Positions 23,639 to 36,556 of a stretch of 64,000 nt of DNA are shown here, in pieces. The notes below the pieces were generated by a model. The model searched no databases. It saw only the letters and a program-made list of their open reading frames with translations, and had not been told where the DNA came from. The position numbers and the translations under genes were made by a program. Position 1 is the stretch's first letter; each line of letters starts with the position of its first letter. The stretch comes from Pyrenopolyporus hunteri (lineage: Eukaryota; Ascomycota; Sordariomycetes; Xylariales; Hypoxylaceae), in contig CADCXC010000004.1 of assembly GCA_902806595.1 (NCBI GenBank), positions 2,170,001 through 2,234,000 on the forward strand, given 5' to 3'.

Positions 23639-26239
23639 TTATTCCGCAACGAGTCCTTCCAGTGTTTGCATTGCCCTCGTCCCTTCTCTTTCAAAAGCCG
23701 TAACCATGGTCTCGCATTCGTGCTTCAACTTCTCCTCGGCCTCTTTGGCGTTGTGATAGATCCACTCCTCGACTGTCATTCGTTTCTCGGGACTGGTGAG
23801 ATCATTCCCACCCTTGAGGAATTTGGCCGAGCTTAAAGTATTTTCCTTATCCAGATCGTCAAACACCATTTCAACATCGACAGCGGTCCAGGGGGCATTG
23901 CTTTGCAGTCCTGCCAAGACATTGCGCCTAGATGGTGAAGATTGCACGGGAGTAACGGCAACGGGAGCCAAGACCATTCGATTGCTGTTTGTTGTGTTGG
24001 AGGGCTTTGAGGACGGCGGCTCGTTCTCTGCGTCAGACGCTTGAGGAGATTGTGAGGGTGATAGTGCCGGTTGTGCTGCAGCCGGTGCCGGGGAAATCAC
24101 TGCCTTTGGTGTTGCGGGTTGTTGGGGCTCGTCCGACTCCATTGGCGGGGGAGGCAGAGGCTTGTTTGCTGTGGGTGAAGAGGCGGCGGCGGTGTGAGGG
24201 TGAGCTTTATCCTTGGATGTAGGGATTTCCTCCGTACCAACGCCGACATCGTCGTGTCCAACCAAATATGGAGGTTCAGCTTTAGTCTCGGCGTTGGCTA
24301 GTTCGTCGGGCTTCGTATCCGGATTCACTGCCGAAATCTTCTTGCTTGGCCGACCGCGCTTCCTAGGGGCGGGGTTGGATGCTATGCTAGTTCTGACCAC
24401 GGTAGAGTTACTGACATAACTCACGTCATGACCCTCAGCCAATTCATCAACCGTTGCTGTCTCGATTTCTAACCGAGACGCAGGTTCTGGCTCGGCAGGC
24501 TCTTGGCCCTTAGTTTTCTTGGTCGTTTGTTTTGAAGCTTTCCTAACACCCGCTTTACGACCCTTCTTAGGAACTTGCAGCGGCTCTGCTTGCTCCGCCT
24601 TCACTTCTGCTTCCAGTGCTTTCAGCTCAGCTTCAACAGCCGTCTCGTCAATATGGGGAGGCTGGGGGTCGAACATGGAATGAACATTGCGTGCTTCGTC
24701 AAGGACCCCAGCAGGCCCTCTCTGTGTCGCAGCCTTCCCGCCCTTCCGCTTAGGAGCTTTCTTTCGGTCGGAATCTGAATCCGCCGCAATATTCTCGTCG
24801 TCTGACAGCGGCCGGTCAAAATCGGCTTGCAGTTGTCTATCGAGCTCCTCGTCATCCATCATGTGGGCAGAATCTCCTTGCAGAGAAGTATTCGATATGG
24901 TCGACGCGGCAGAGACCTTCCTCTTATTACGGGTGACGGTCGATCTACCCTTTCTGCCTTTTGCCCTCGATTTCGGAGCCAGGCTTACATCGGACATCTC
25001 TTGGTCTAGCTCTTGCTCGACGACGGATACCTCGGCAGTGTTCCTTTTACGTGTGCGCGTTGCTCTCTTCTTCGCTGCGGGGGCTTCGGCCGCCGCCAGT
25101 TCCGAATCCTCGAGGGGTTCACTTGCCCGCTTGCGTCCACGAGTGGCCTTCGGCGGGGGAGGGGGGGGCGTAGGCTCTTCTTGCGGTTCGGGCGGGTCTT
25201 CAAGCACCTCGATAGCCTCTTCTTTCTTAGCCCTAGTCTTCTTGCCCCTAGCAGTCGTAGCTTTCTTCGCTCTTCCACGCTTCGTGCCGCCTTGGGTCAA
25301 GACAGAAGTGGTAGTCATAACACTATCTTCGTGATCAACAGTGTTGTCAAGCAGGGACGTTGCATCTGATACGACCGTCGTGGCGATCGACTGGGAAGAA
25401 AGTCGGGATGACTGGGAGGCTCTAGCACCCTTGCCTCGGCCCTTCTTCTTCGCCGGCCCTTTTTTGTACTGGTTCATCAGTATGAAGAACTGGCAGTCTG
25501 GGGATCGTCTATAATGCTCGTCCCTGTTGCGGTATGTCAATAAAGAGCAAGAGAATTGAGGCGCGCCACCGCTTACAATGGGTTGTCTTTTGGCTCCCAA
25601 CCGTCAAGAGCAAGAGAGCAGTAGGTGCACGTCGCCATATCATCCGAATCCGCCGTCGGAGTATACTTCCATCCGGCTTCCACAAGCTACAGAAACTTAG
25701 CAATGTTCAACGCATAGGAACCTGGATGGCCCGTACCTGTTTGGTCTTGCATTTCCAGCCCCTCTTCCCTTCATGAGGCCATCGGTCCCCGAACGTAGCT
25801 TTCCGTGCTTCAACCATTTGAGTATCGTTCGGATCATCCAGGCCGTAGTCTCCCAAACCAGCTTCAATAGCAGCTACGATAGCCCAGCCGCAATGTGGAG
25901 ATAGCCGCAGGTGCTCCTCTAATGGGCTATCGCTTTCCTCCCATCCTGCGAAAGGCTTTAGGCAGAGAAAACATACGGTGTTATCAGGCGCTTCTGGGGT
26001 TGGTTCGAAGTAGAATCCGGCGTGAGCAAGCTTCAAAATACATAATCGTCAGCGCCCGAAGGACTAAATGCACGGAGTGTAAAGGAGAAACTCACCTGGG
26101 TCGGGTCCAGCTGCTTGTGTGGCCAGGCAATGGCCTTGGTGCCCTTACCCTTGGCAGTAGACGGCCGTCGGGCGGATTTGAATGAAGCTAATCTACCATC
26201 GTAGGTAAAATAGGGATCCAGGACTTCCTCGGTATCCAT
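23639..26239 (-). CDS. bir1: Survivin/Bir1 homologue with two BIR domains
   Basis: Four exons: complement(23639..25523, 25577..25686, 25737..26030, 26096..26239), 810 aa. Two baculovirus-IAP-repeat zinc domains are visible with identical C-x2-C-x16-H-x6-C spacing: Cys68, Cys71, His88, Cys95, and Cys166, Cys169, His186, Cys193. Two-BIR proteins of this size are the fungal Bir1 proteins of the chromosomal passenger complex (with Aurora kinase and INCENP), acting at centromeres and the spindle. The long middle is basic/acidic low-complexity sequence with an AT-hook-like RKRGRPSKK (about nt 24345-24365) and many potential phosphosites. A conserved C-terminal helical block (about 760-810, MTVEEWIYHNAKEAEEKL) is where INCENP/borealin binding would be expected. 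I chose MDTEEV at 26239; an in-frame ATG at 26257 would add six residues. Confidence 0.9.
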
Positions 26240-28777
26240 GGTGTATGGAAGGGACAACTATGCAAAAAGTTGTCCTATAGAAGAAATTGGGCAGATCAGG
26301 TGGTGTTGGAAGAGGGCGCAATGCACGAGATTTTGTTTTCGCGTCGCAAACAGAACATGCGAGGTCCAAGGGGCCGGGGCGTGGTTCAGATACGCGACAG
26401 GAGCATTGTATAGCCGTAAAAATAAACACGATTGGGAGGAAGTGGGAGCGAAAGCTTGCAATTGCTTAGATTTCACCCAGGGTTTGTTTGTTGAAGTTGG
26501 TCGTAGCTAGTTGTAGGTAATGTTTTATTATGAAGATGTGATGTTAAATCTCGACGAGTTCGATTGGCTGCTTGACCGCGTTTCTGTTTACTTCCCGGCC
26601 TTTAAGCCCCACCTGCCTCTGAGTCCACTTTACTCGCTTGCCCGCACAGGGCTGCGCCACAAGAGTGCAAGAAAAGCACTTAATTTCTACGATACATTAC
26701 CGAAGGTACCTAGATACTACCGACAACTTATTGATTTGTACTTGTTGATTCGTGCTTGTGCACCTCAGATCAAGCCCATATGTACCTACGTACATGTAGA
26801 GATTTAATACTATCCAGCCACAAACGCCACTGCCGGTACCCTTTGGCGCACTGTACCGGAAATTAGCAGACTTCTTCGCCTAGGATATACTGTATATAGG
26901 TACCTATATGGACCCTCCTTATACGTACGTCCCTTGCGTCAATCGCGTGCATTGATGTACATCAACATCAACTTCCCCATCATAACCCGTAACTCGTAAC
27001 CCACATCTCATGGCAACAATATAACATATCAAGGAGAAGGGGATATTAGCGCGTACAAATTTAGACAAAAACAATAAACCCGAAATTCCCACCAATCATC
27101 ATCCACTCAGCTGAACAGACACTCAGTAAGGCACACCTCTCACGCGAAAGCTGAGCTGACAAAGAACTATTGTCTGCAGTACCACCAATACAACAATAGA
27201 GTGAGAGATCGTCGTCAGGTCTTGCATGAACGCATGCAAGATTCAAAGAGGTACTAAGTCGCGCATCATATGGATAGGGCTCATCAAAACATTGAACCCT
27301 TCAGGTGGTCTACAATGATATACAATTACATATATACCTAACCATTCCATTCCCCTTTTTGAGCCCACCTAAAATACTTCCTTGCGCGATACCGGTTCGT
27401 TCATCTGCTCGTGGAACATCGCCAACCAAGAGGCATTGCTGTGCTCCATATCGTAGGTATTGAGGGTATAATCTGATGCACTACATATATCTAGGCTGGA
27501 AGAAGTCCTGGAAACCGCCAAACCACTTCATCTGATTAACTGAGAAATTCCTAAGCACAACAGATAGACTCGGTTCATCCGCCCATCCAATAGTCTATAC
27601 AAAAGTGCAAACACCATTAACTAAGCATATTCGTAAGCAGTGAGGCGGGATTATAGATAGTAGGTGATTGGTCCCTTCGTATGTGTAAGATCTAACCACC
27701 CTTCCCCGCCACTCAATACATGCAGGCACAAATCTAGGCAACCCGGAAACATCCCCATTCGAGCGATGAAAATGGGCTAAAGCTTCACCAGGACACTTAC
27801 TACCTTATTATCACAATCTGGGGATCGATATTGCTGCTTACGTTTGCGATGAGTGAATAGGCAGCTGACTTGGTGTGTTCCTGTCATCAATATGTATTGG
27901 GCTTTGCCTCAGCTGTACCGCGGTGAGGCTAGATAGCTAATTACTAAGAGTTCTTTCTTTCGATTGATGCGTATTCGACCTAACCAAATCCTTACAATAC
28001 AACCTGGCCTGTTCACGTATTCTTTTCCTTTTCCATTTTCTTTTCCCCTTTTTTCGAGCTGTTATCCAAGTAGTATAACTCAAAATTACATAGAACCGAG
28101 CTACACTACATTACATCCACCATTAGAGGCAGCCAGTAAAGATCCACTATCAATCGGAGCTCACATAATACAGTCTGGAGTAACCGCATAAAGGGTCCAA
28201 AAGGCAAGTATCAGGGATTAATAATAGACGACCCAAGTGAGCCTCAGCGACTGTCGGCGATGACATAATTGCTGACTCTACAATGATATTCAAGTGCTTA
28301 GATATGTACGTAAGATATTGAAGCTTCAAATTCTCTGCGTGAGACTTAATCCGAGTCTGGTAAGGTAGGAATAGTAGTGAAAACGAAGAATGATAGGTCA
28401 CATGGTTAAAAGTACCCCAGCACGGGAACTTGTTAGTAACGGCGAAGTCAAGATGGGACAGGACATGGAACAGTCAGCCTATTATCAAAAAATACCCCTT
28501 AGAGGTATCCTTAAGGAAACAGTCTGTGTGACATTGACTACCAGTTAGAACCAATATTGGACTATGGGGAGGAGGGACGCAACAAGACCCTAGAGTATAT
28601 GTGGCGATCTCAACTCATCAATTATAGGCCACGAGATACAGTCATACAACTTCATATCGAAACGACTCCAAAATAAGCCCTCGCTTAAGGTGACTGACGA
28701 CGACAGGATGGAGAACCCTTGAGTAACCGCCGAGTATAGTAGTGGGTATTAACGACCAGAAGAGGCCTCATGAAAAC
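26240..28777. other. Gene-poor region between bir1 and the lysozyme-like gene
   Basis: About 2.5 kb with no ORF that shows a motif. A 95-codon ORF at 26520-26807 and a 75-codon ORF at 27964-28191 are unrecognised and probably incidental. The stretch is AT-rich with scattered TAGGTACC (26895-26912). It includes the promoters of both flanking divergent genes. Confidence 0.5.
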
Positions 28778-28784
28778 TATATAA
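28778..28784 (+). promoter_or_regulatory. TATA box of the lysozyme-like gene
   Basis: TATATAA followed by GG lies 121 bp before the stop-free leader reaches the start codon at 28905. Between them is a pyrimidine/CAA-rich leader (CATCACGCACAACATCCACAA type), and the start context TCAAAATGGG is strong. This is typical of highly expressed fungal genes. Confidence 0.6.
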
Positions 28785-28904
28785 GGTGATAGATTCTCCA
28801 GCACATAGTCACAAGAATCATCACGCACAACATCCACAATCAACAACAAGCTTCATCAAACACTCTACTATACACTCTTCTACAAATCCTACAAATCAGT
28901 CAAA

Positions 28905-29632
28905 ATGGGTTTCACTTACTACTCCGGCCCCGCCTCCAACTTCCCTCCCATGAGCCAATGGAAGTCCTTCGAGGAGATCTTCAACGCCAACAAGCCCGCC
29001 ATGGCTGCCACCGGCAACACTGGTGAGGACATCGGCCGTATCTGGAACGCTGTTGTCGAATGTGCCAAGCTCGGTGTCGAGGAGCGGTTAGTCCAAGTCC
29101 CCCCTTCCCCCTTTTCCAGATCCAGGAGAATCTGCAAATCCCACCCCTTCTAGCTATAGAACGCGCGGCTAACCCCGATGGCTAGCGTCATCTTCGCCAT
29201 CATCATGCAGGAGAGCACCGGAAACGTCGGCGTGCGAACCACCGTGAACATGGACGGCCACGGCACCGCCGGCCTGATGCAGTGCGACGGCAGCCCCGGC
29301 TTCCCCGGCCAGCACGGTCTCAGCCAGGTAAGCAGCAGCAACAGCCCCAGCAGCCCCCTATTCCCTTATCACCATTCCCAGAGTAAGTATCTACCTAGGT
29401 ACTAACGAAGCGCGCGCAGGAGCAAATCACCTCCATGGTCCGCGCCGGCACCAACCACTTCAAGCAGAACCTCAAGGACTTCGGCAACACCGACACGGCC
29501 GAGTGCATCTACAAAGCCCTTCGCGAGTACAACTCGGGCTCCGTGAACCCCAACGACCTCAGCGACGGCCGCGGCGCCACCCCCTCCTACGTCTCCGACA
29601 TCGCCAACCGTCTGCTCGGCCGCACCAACTAA
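28905..29632 (+). CDS. Lysozyme/lytic-transglycosylase-like protein, no signal peptide
   Basis: Three exons (28905..29086, 29186..29327, 29420..29632), 178 aa; donors GTTAGT and GTAAGC, CTAAC branch sites. The fold signature is that of SLT-type transglycosylases/goose-type lysozymes: a helix ending VIFAIIMQESTGNVG, where Glu70 would be the catalytic acid, then GTAGLMQCDGSPGF and a C-terminal YKALREYNSGSVN block like the family's A-x-YN-x-G motif. Such enzymes cleave peptidoglycan glycans, an odd substrate for a fungus, so either a defence against bacteria or an altered substrate is possible. There is no signal peptide. Third positions are strongly G/C biased and the promoter is strong, suggesting high expression. 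Bacterial ancestry is inferred from the fold only. Confidence 0.8.
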
Positions 29633-30433
29633 ACGTGTCCTTAGAGACGCCTGCTTATCTGGCAGACGGGAGCAAGGAGGAGATAGATGGCGAAAGGGAG
29701 AAAGGGAGTATGGGCGAGCTGGTTATACAACAGGATGCGATATATATAGAGCTTTGATATAGATTTTTGGGAGGAGCAAATTGTCTTGAATTTCATAGGC
29801 GAGGTCACATTCGCTTTGGATATAACAGCCTAATACAATCTCTATTCCCGCTTATAACAACTTGAATCTACTACACAGTAATGTTGTTATCTATTATGAT
29901 CAGTGAAATGCGAAATGCTGTCCGAAGGATAATATTATATGCTAAAAAATTAGAAGCATATCAGAAGCGAAATAAATGTCTTGACTTGGACCGATTCCTT
30001 GATTATTAGTATAGGGGCATATATTAAAGTTAGTAAAAAGGAAAAAAAGACACGATCTGGTAGAGCTAGTTAAATAGTTAATGCTCGAGCAGAATATTTC
30101 AAAGCCTTATGAAAACGTAAATCGAAGACTACCTATATAGACTTGATACCTACATGTAGGGTTAGACTTCAAATTGTTACATCTACAACGCATATTTAAC
30201 AGATAGGCACTCTACCTTTCACGAGTACCTGACAGATAGGCAATCTATGAATTTTATTTTTATAGGTCAAGCGGTCAGTTCTATGGTACGCTAATTGCCT
30301 CTAGAATAAGAATAGAGAAGCAGGGGATCTCCCAGCGTGTAGTTGGTAGCGTCGCCCATCGACCGCATAGAATAGAATATTGCTATTCTAACTGAAAGCA
30401 GTAGCCTTGATTGACCCTTCTATAATATGACTC
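29633..30433. other. 3' intergenic space, AT-rich
   Basis: Contains the 3' ends of two convergent genes and AT-rich sequence. No ORF of note, and no inverted repeat that I could confirm. Confidence 0.5.
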
Positions 30434-32737
30434 TTACACCGCGGAAGTAAGTGCGACAGCAGTAAGTCCCAACTCCGCATAGAATGCGTCACTGCTGGGC
30501 TTCCTACCCAAGAATTGCTCAAGCGTCTTCATTTCGTCTTGGCTACCACCACGCTCAAGCACAGTATGGCGGTACCTACGACCCTCCTTTCCGTTCATCG
30601 GGTTGTCTTTGAAGACTGAATAGAACATATCGGTGCTGTAGACTTCCGAGGACAGATAACCATAGTAGCCCGCATCATATCCTCCTATGAGATGACCGAA
30701 GGTTGCCTGGCCATTGCCCCAGGTGCTAGTATCGAATTTGGTTAGCTACGAAGACATAAAACGATTAGCCGCGATTAATACGGGAGACATACCTTGGTTC
30801 TCCTAAGGCTTCAGGGCCCTTGAGCCCAGCGATCTGGGTCCGAAGATCGTTGTACAGAGCACTGAAATCCATATTTTCCAGTTCCTCGTGGGTAGCAGGT
30901 GAATGCACCGTCATATCGAAAATTCCGAAATGCAGCTGCCTTAGGTTAAACAAGGCGTCATTGACGTGCTTTGTCGAGATCTGCTTCTCGATCAAGTCAT
31001 CGGGAATCTTCTCGCCCGTCTTGTAATGTTTCGACAGTGCCTTTAGTTGACTAGGCGTCCAGCACCAGTTCTCAAGCATTTGACTTGGTGCCTCGACGAA
31101 GTCCCTAACCGTTGCCGTTCCGTGGAACCTGCTGTATCTCGTCCGGCCGGCCAAGTCATGGATACCATGTCCGAGCTCATGGAATAGCGTGACCACTTCC
31201 TCGTGCTTGAGGAGGGAGGGCTTGCTCTCCGTTGGCTTTGAGAAATTGCATACGAGGGCCGTAGCGGGATACCTGCGTGTCCCGTCCTTCTTCAAGAAAC
31301 CAGGTTGTAGATTGAAGTTTGCAGCATGGCCGTACTTGCCTTGTCGCGGGTGCAAGTCGAGATAGAGGTAACCAACGAAGCCATCGCCCTCGGAGCTGTC
31401 ATCCCAAACGGAGAAGAGGATCACGTCCTCGTGCCAGGCAATATCCTCGGCCTTACCTGTTGGGGATAGCCTTTTGCGCTCGCTCGAATCCAATTCTACG
31501 AACACTAAACCGAACAGCTCTTCGAAGATGTTCAACATGCCCTGAATCGTACTTTGTATCGGGAAATATTGGGCAATCTTGCCTTCGTCGATACTGTATT
31601 CCTGCTCTACCATCATCCGGTCGTAGAAACGGTGGTCCCATAGGTAATAGTTTCCGTCCGGCTTCAGCCCCCTTGACTCCTCGTCTTTCTTTTTTAGTTC
31701 TAGAAGATGATTCTTTTCCTTCTCGCCACCTGGTGCGAGGCGAGTCCGTAGGTCCGATAAGAATGCATTCACCGTAGATGGCTCTTTGGCCATCTTGTCT
31801 TCTATACGGAAAGTGGCATGATTGGGGTAACCTAGAAGCCTAGCGGCCTCATCGCGTAATAGAACAGCCTCTTTGAAGAGGGGGACGTTTTGATTAGTCT
31901 GTTGCGCCTCGTTAGCTAAGCTTGCTCGGGAAATATTCTAATCGAGTGCAGGCAGGAAGCTCGGGGAGAAAAGGAGGAGGAAAACCGGGGGGGGGAGGGG
32001 TATACCTTGTTCTCGTTTGCAATGAAGACTTTCTTTCTTGTTTCCGGATTTTTGGCGAATTTCAGAGTAGGGAAGAGGTCGGGATACTTGAAAGTGAGCT
32101 TCACCTTCCCCTCGTTCTCACCCGTCCCCTTCTCTAGTCCGTCGATCACATCGGAGGGAACTCCGTCTAATTCCTCCTTTGTGAACCACAAGCCGCCGCT
32201 CTCCTCGTTGAGGTTCTTCTGGAACTCGATGGCGATCTGGCTCAGCCTCTTCTTAATCTCTTTGAAGCGGTCTCTCTGGGGGCCCTTGGGCAGACCTAGT
32301 CCGTTCCTGATATAGCCTTTACGCTCTTTCTCGAGTAGCCGCAAACTTTCCGCATCGAGATCGGGCTCTTTGGCTTTCTGGGCCTGGAAAGCGGCATCGA
32401 CGAGTTTAAAGACATCCTCGCGCATGTTACATTCGATAGAGAATTCGTCCATGATCTTCTCGGCCTCGGTGGAGGCATTGCGTAGGTCGGCGTCGCCCGA
32501 AACGTACTGGTAAAAGCCGAGAATGCGAGTGTTCAATTGAGACTGGTTCTCGTCTTCCGCCATGGGCGATAGGACCGAGGCAAAGGTTGCGTTTTCGGTA
32601 GGCACGCTGGCAACGAGCTTGTCCAGCAATGACCGTGTGGTCTCACAGATTGCCTTGGCATCGTTGACAATGGACTCCTTCGTACCGGTGAAAGTCGGCG
32701 GGGACTGGGGAGGATTCCTATACTTATCGGGAGCCAT
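30434..32737 (-). CDS. M3-family zinc oligopeptidase (thimet/saccharolysin type)
   Basis: Three exons: complement(30434..30725, 30793..31898, 32006..32737), 709 aa, the normal length for the family. The zinc site HELGH is at about 484-488 within TLFHELGHGIH, and the third ligand Glu513 sits in DFVEAPSQMLENW at the 29-residue spacing known for thimet oligopeptidase. The C-terminal block GHLIGGYDAGYYGYL is also diagnostic. It degrades short peptides (up to about 17 residues) in cytosol or mitochondria. Both introns needed non-obvious acceptors: the nearest AG in each case would bring in a stop codon, whereas the chosen ones (31898, 30725) keep the family alignment and leave a CTAAC branch point. 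In related fungi this gene is named prd-type/saccharolysin; I leave the symbol blank. Confidence 0.92.
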
Positions 32738-33946
32738 GGCAGCGATTACGATAGATCGTTCTCTGGTACCTGGAAGTCTGAAGGGGGAGAGAAAAGCCGT
32801 AGAAGTGGGCTTTGGACGTATTTGATTCAGATATAAGGTAAGACGAGAGAGGGCTCGTGGGGCAGCCAGATTGGTGGTGACGATGGCGAGGAGAAGAATG
32901 AAGGAAGATGCTATGAAGAAGAAGAGGGGCTGGTAAAAGCTTCTTGTAGAAGTAGCCCTCCTCGAGTCCGCCAGTATGTGCGAAGGTAGGAAGGTATCAC
33001 GAGGAGGTTCGAGGGGTTAATGGGGTCCAATAGAGGTAACGCGGGGTTATTTTGTATGTATTAGGCAAGCACGCACGCCGGGTAGCAGCCTGATTAATAT
33101 ACCTTCAGGGCGCTGTTTCTTGTTCGGGATCTTTCAAAGTCTAATCTGATTAGGTACCTTAGGTTGGTGGGTAGGTTTGCTGGGATACAGGGTGACTGTA
33201 AAGGTACTTCAGGCATATATATGCACCTGATAATGTAAGGTTCAGTGTTCGAATGGGCCTGCTTGATGCAGTAGAAGTCGTATGGAGCCAGAAATGATGT
33301 TGATCGTGACGGAGCCAAGACACACGCAGCTTCTCCGACCTTTTCTAGATCGCGGGGTACCGTATAGTAGGTACCTAAGTACTGTGCGGTTATTGTGGGA
33401 TCTTCAAGAAAGAGTTACCTAGGTACCTCAAGCCCTGGCCCTGGAAGGTATCTTTCGCGCGACGTGACGCTGAGAGGATACCTGCCCACAAGTCCTACCT
33501 ATCTCCTTGTCCTTGTCCTACAACGTAGGGTTGTTCAGCACCTCGGTAGGGATAACTAGACTCTCTCACCTGCATGCAGCTGCGAATATCGGGAAACCAA
33601 TCAGTCCCTAGAACATTAGAACGAAAATTTTAAACCGTCAAAATTAGTGAAAGAAAGGGGTAGTTGGAACTCTGGGTGGATAATATCAATATCAATAAGA
33701 CCCTGTTCTCATATCTTCCATTCCCAACTCATGACTAGAAAGCTATCGTACGAGACCAAATACGTCTACTTAATTTCGCATGATTTCGTCAATGAATAAA
33801 CGCCCGTGTTGTCTCCCAGCCGTGTCATGCGATGTGATGTGATGCATCGACGCCCTCCCCACGCGAGTATCGCTCGGCCGCCTAGTAACAATTTCTACGC
33901 CTCTGAACTCCGGCTTCTGCCCATGCCCCTGATGAGGATAAAATTC
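32738..33946. other. Intergenic region, promoter of the M3 peptidase
   Basis: Purine-rich sequence just upstream of the peptidase start (32830-32950), several TAGGTACC tracts (33150-33160, 33370-33380, 33417-33428), and no supported ORF. Confidence 0.5.
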
Positions 33947-34554
33947 TTAGTTGGCCAGGATCGTCCGAACAAGTTCTGTAACACATCAGCTATTGTCCTT
34001 ATTCTTTTTTTAGAGTGGTCTCGAGCCTCATGGACCTTGTACTCACCAGTATAGTTGACTTGTCCCGAACTAGTGTCAACAGCTTTGAGCAACTCGTCCA
34101 CCTCCTCATCCGTCATCTTCTCGCCGAGATTCGTCAGAATGTATTTGAGTTGACCAACACCAATAAAGCCCGTCATGTCCTTATCGAAGACCTGGAAGCC
34201 ACGGCAGTACTCGTCGGGTTCACCCGGGTCACGGAAGCCACCCGGGCGGTTCAGGATTTTCGAAAACGTCTCGAAGTCGACTATAAGCCCATATACCCGT
34301 TAGTTACTTATCTTCCGGCCGCACCTAGCGCAAGTGCAGGGAAAAGGGGGATAATAAGAAGATAATAGGGGTATCTTACAATCACCGCCGACGTTGCGCT
34401 CTAAATCCCTAATCTCGGCTAGAGTAGGGTTTTGGCCGCAAGCGCGCAGCAGGTCGCCGAGGCTTTCAAGGGCAACGCGGCCATTGCCTCGCTTGTCGAA
34501 CAGAGAGAAAGCCTCCTTGTAGTTGGTCGAAGCCTGGGTATCGTTAGCGACCAT
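33947..34554 (-). CDS. cdc4: Cdc4-like myosin essential light chain (EF-hand protein)
   Basis: Three exons: complement(33947..33975, 34047..34280, 34380..34554), 145 aa. The start YKEAFSLFDKRGNGRV, the centre RGFQVFDKDMTGFIGVGQLKYILTNLGEKMTDEEVDELL and the end VNYTELVRTILAN follow the four-helix-pair layout of calmodulin-family light chains. They match the fission-yeast Cdc4 type closely: degenerate first EF-hand (DKRGNG) and a third loop DKDMTG. Cdc4 binds the IQ motifs of type II/V myosins at the contractile ring and is needed for septation. The tiny last exon (29 nt, ELVRTILAN-stop) is easily missed by automatic calls. 'cdc4' here is the myosin light chain, not the F-box protein of budding yeast. 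Confidence 0.9.
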
Positions 34555-35606
34555 ATTGGCGATTTATTAGTTCTGTTAGCTCGTAGTAGAAGTATCCAAT
34601 GACGAGGTAACTTTGGCGCGGAATGGGGGCAGAGTAGAGAAAATTCGCAGCTGTGATAGTAGGCTCGCTATTGTCGGTTTGATCCTTTGTTTTCGCTTTG
34701 TTTCCGTGGGAGTTGGGGCGGCTCGGCGAAACGTGGTGAAAGGAATGCCATAGCGACCATCCAAGTGCGGCATTGCCATCCGTTACGGCATGGCAGACAC
34801 TGTGGCGATTGCTTGCTAAAGGATTCTGCTGACCGGGCTGTTTCCTACTGCGTAACACCCGACACTAAGTCGGATCTAGGGGGTTACGAGGGGCACCGAG
34901 TCCTCCCCTCTGTTTACTACCCAAGACCATTTGATGGGGGAGAGAAAAGGAAGAAACAAAGACGACCTACCATTTTTGGATTGCTCGAGTATTAAAGTGC
35001 GATTCTGGTTGAGTCGGAAATATCGAGAAAGAGAGAGAGCGAGTCGGCGTTCGTGATGATGATGTTTTCTGGAGTTGTGAGAACGATGTTGAAAGTAGTA
35101 ATAAGGAAGTTCGATAACGGAAAATGTAACAATAAAATTGAATTGGCCCCTAGGTACCTGGGCTGCTGGGGGTTAGCGTCGTGTATCCGTGCTGGGCAGC
35201 TGAGTGGACCGCTTGGGCTGTTGTTATTGACGGGGCAACGGCGTAACCTAGCCTACCTGTAAGTACCTGTTTTTAGCATATTCCACTGTTTCTCATTTGG
35301 TCGGTAATGCGGGGCCTACATGTAAACACACCGCCGAAAGCTTAGACCAGGTACATAATCTTAGGTACCTACATGTAGGGACCCTCTTATTTACAGCACA
35401 TGTCACCCATAAGCATCAATATTTCTCACGCAGCTTTAGTATAGGCTCAGGTATTAATCATTGTCCAAATCAAAGAATTTCGGGGTTCCTACGAAAATCA
35501 CACAGTAAACCATTACTAAAGCTATAAGAGTACTATTCCTATGAATACCTACTAAATAGCAATACTAGTCGATTCCTGCGTGTGAGTGGCTACAATGGCT
35601 ACAGCC
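34555..35606. other. Intergenic region, nothing recognised
   Basis: Upstream region of the Cdc4-like gene. A 5'-leader with an intron is possible. Short ORFs on both strands (34544-34858, 34687-34995, 35053-35262) have no family features. TAGGTACC tracts occur at 35150 and 35365. Confidence 0.5.
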
Positions 35607-36556
35607 TCACCGACGCCTAGCCATTAGGATATAAGTGCCCCAATCGCTCACAACTTCGGCTTCCCGCCATCGTTCTCCCAAGGCTTTCCATTCCGGCACT
35701 GCGTCGATAATGTGATCCCACATGATATCAATCACATCTCCATCTCCGCCATCAGCTCGACTCTTCACCTCCGGATGTGCTTCCTTCCAGCCGCTGTAGC
35801 TGCTGAAAGTCCTTACGTACCTGTCCACCTCACCTAGCTTCATCTTCTTCCTCAACCAACGAGTCTCTTCAGGCCCCTCCTCGCCGGGCTCGTGTTCTAG
35901 TCTTTTCACATCCGTCCAGTCTTTTTCAGGGGGTTGCACGCTGCGGAGGAGATCTCGCAAGATATTACGTCCAGGTTGCTCCCAATAGGGACCCATCCCC
36001 TCTACGCCCAGTGCCACTTCGCCGAATCCGTAGACGAACCGCTCCATGATCTCGGTGGCTCTTTCGGCGTCGAGAAGCACGTTGTCCTTATATCCCCAGA
36101 AAGCCAGGGTGCCGCCGGGACGCACCACACGTGCTAGATTTGGCCAAACCTTGTCGTAGTTAAACCAATGCGCGGCTTGGCCCGAGACCGCCATATCTAC
36201 GGATCCGTCGGATAGGAAATCCAGATCCTCGGCAGCACCCTGACGAAATGTGATGGCAGAATCCGTTGTTGTTTGCTGCGCTTGCGCTATCATCCCTGCT
36301 GACGGGTCCACAGCAATGGCTGATTTGAAATGGGGCTTGAGAGCGCGCGCGACGAGGCCATGGCCGCACCCAAGGTCCAGCAACGTGCCGTTGGGTGTGG
36401 GTAGTTGATGGTAGTTCAGAACCAGGCGAAACAATGATGGAGGGTAAGCCGGCCGAAAAGCTGCGTAGGCCTTTGCTGAGAACGTCGGTCGGCTGTTATT
36501 CTGTTAGCGAGATGTCTCTGAACAGGGAAGGTTGTAACTAACGCGAATGTCGCCAT
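35607..36556 (-). CDS. Class I SAM-dependent methyltransferase
   Basis: Two exons: complement(35607..36492, 36543..36556), 299 aa. The 14-nt first exon (MATFA) joins across a 50-bp GTTAGT...ACAG intron and restores FSAKAYAAFRPAYPPSLF, the usual start of this family. Motif I LLDLGCGHG is at 42-50, the acidic residue of motif II is in AIAVDPSAGM, motif IV is near SVDMAVSGQAAHWF, and a post-motif helix is ARVVRPGGTLAFWGY. It resembles the trans-aconitate/Crg1-type methyltransferases of yeasts and filamentous fungi. The substrate (a small carboxylic acid, lipid or secondary metabolite) cannot be told. The C-terminal half (WDHIIDAVPEWKALGERW) is characteristic of that subgroup. No biosynthetic neighbours are evident. 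Confidence 0.85.
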
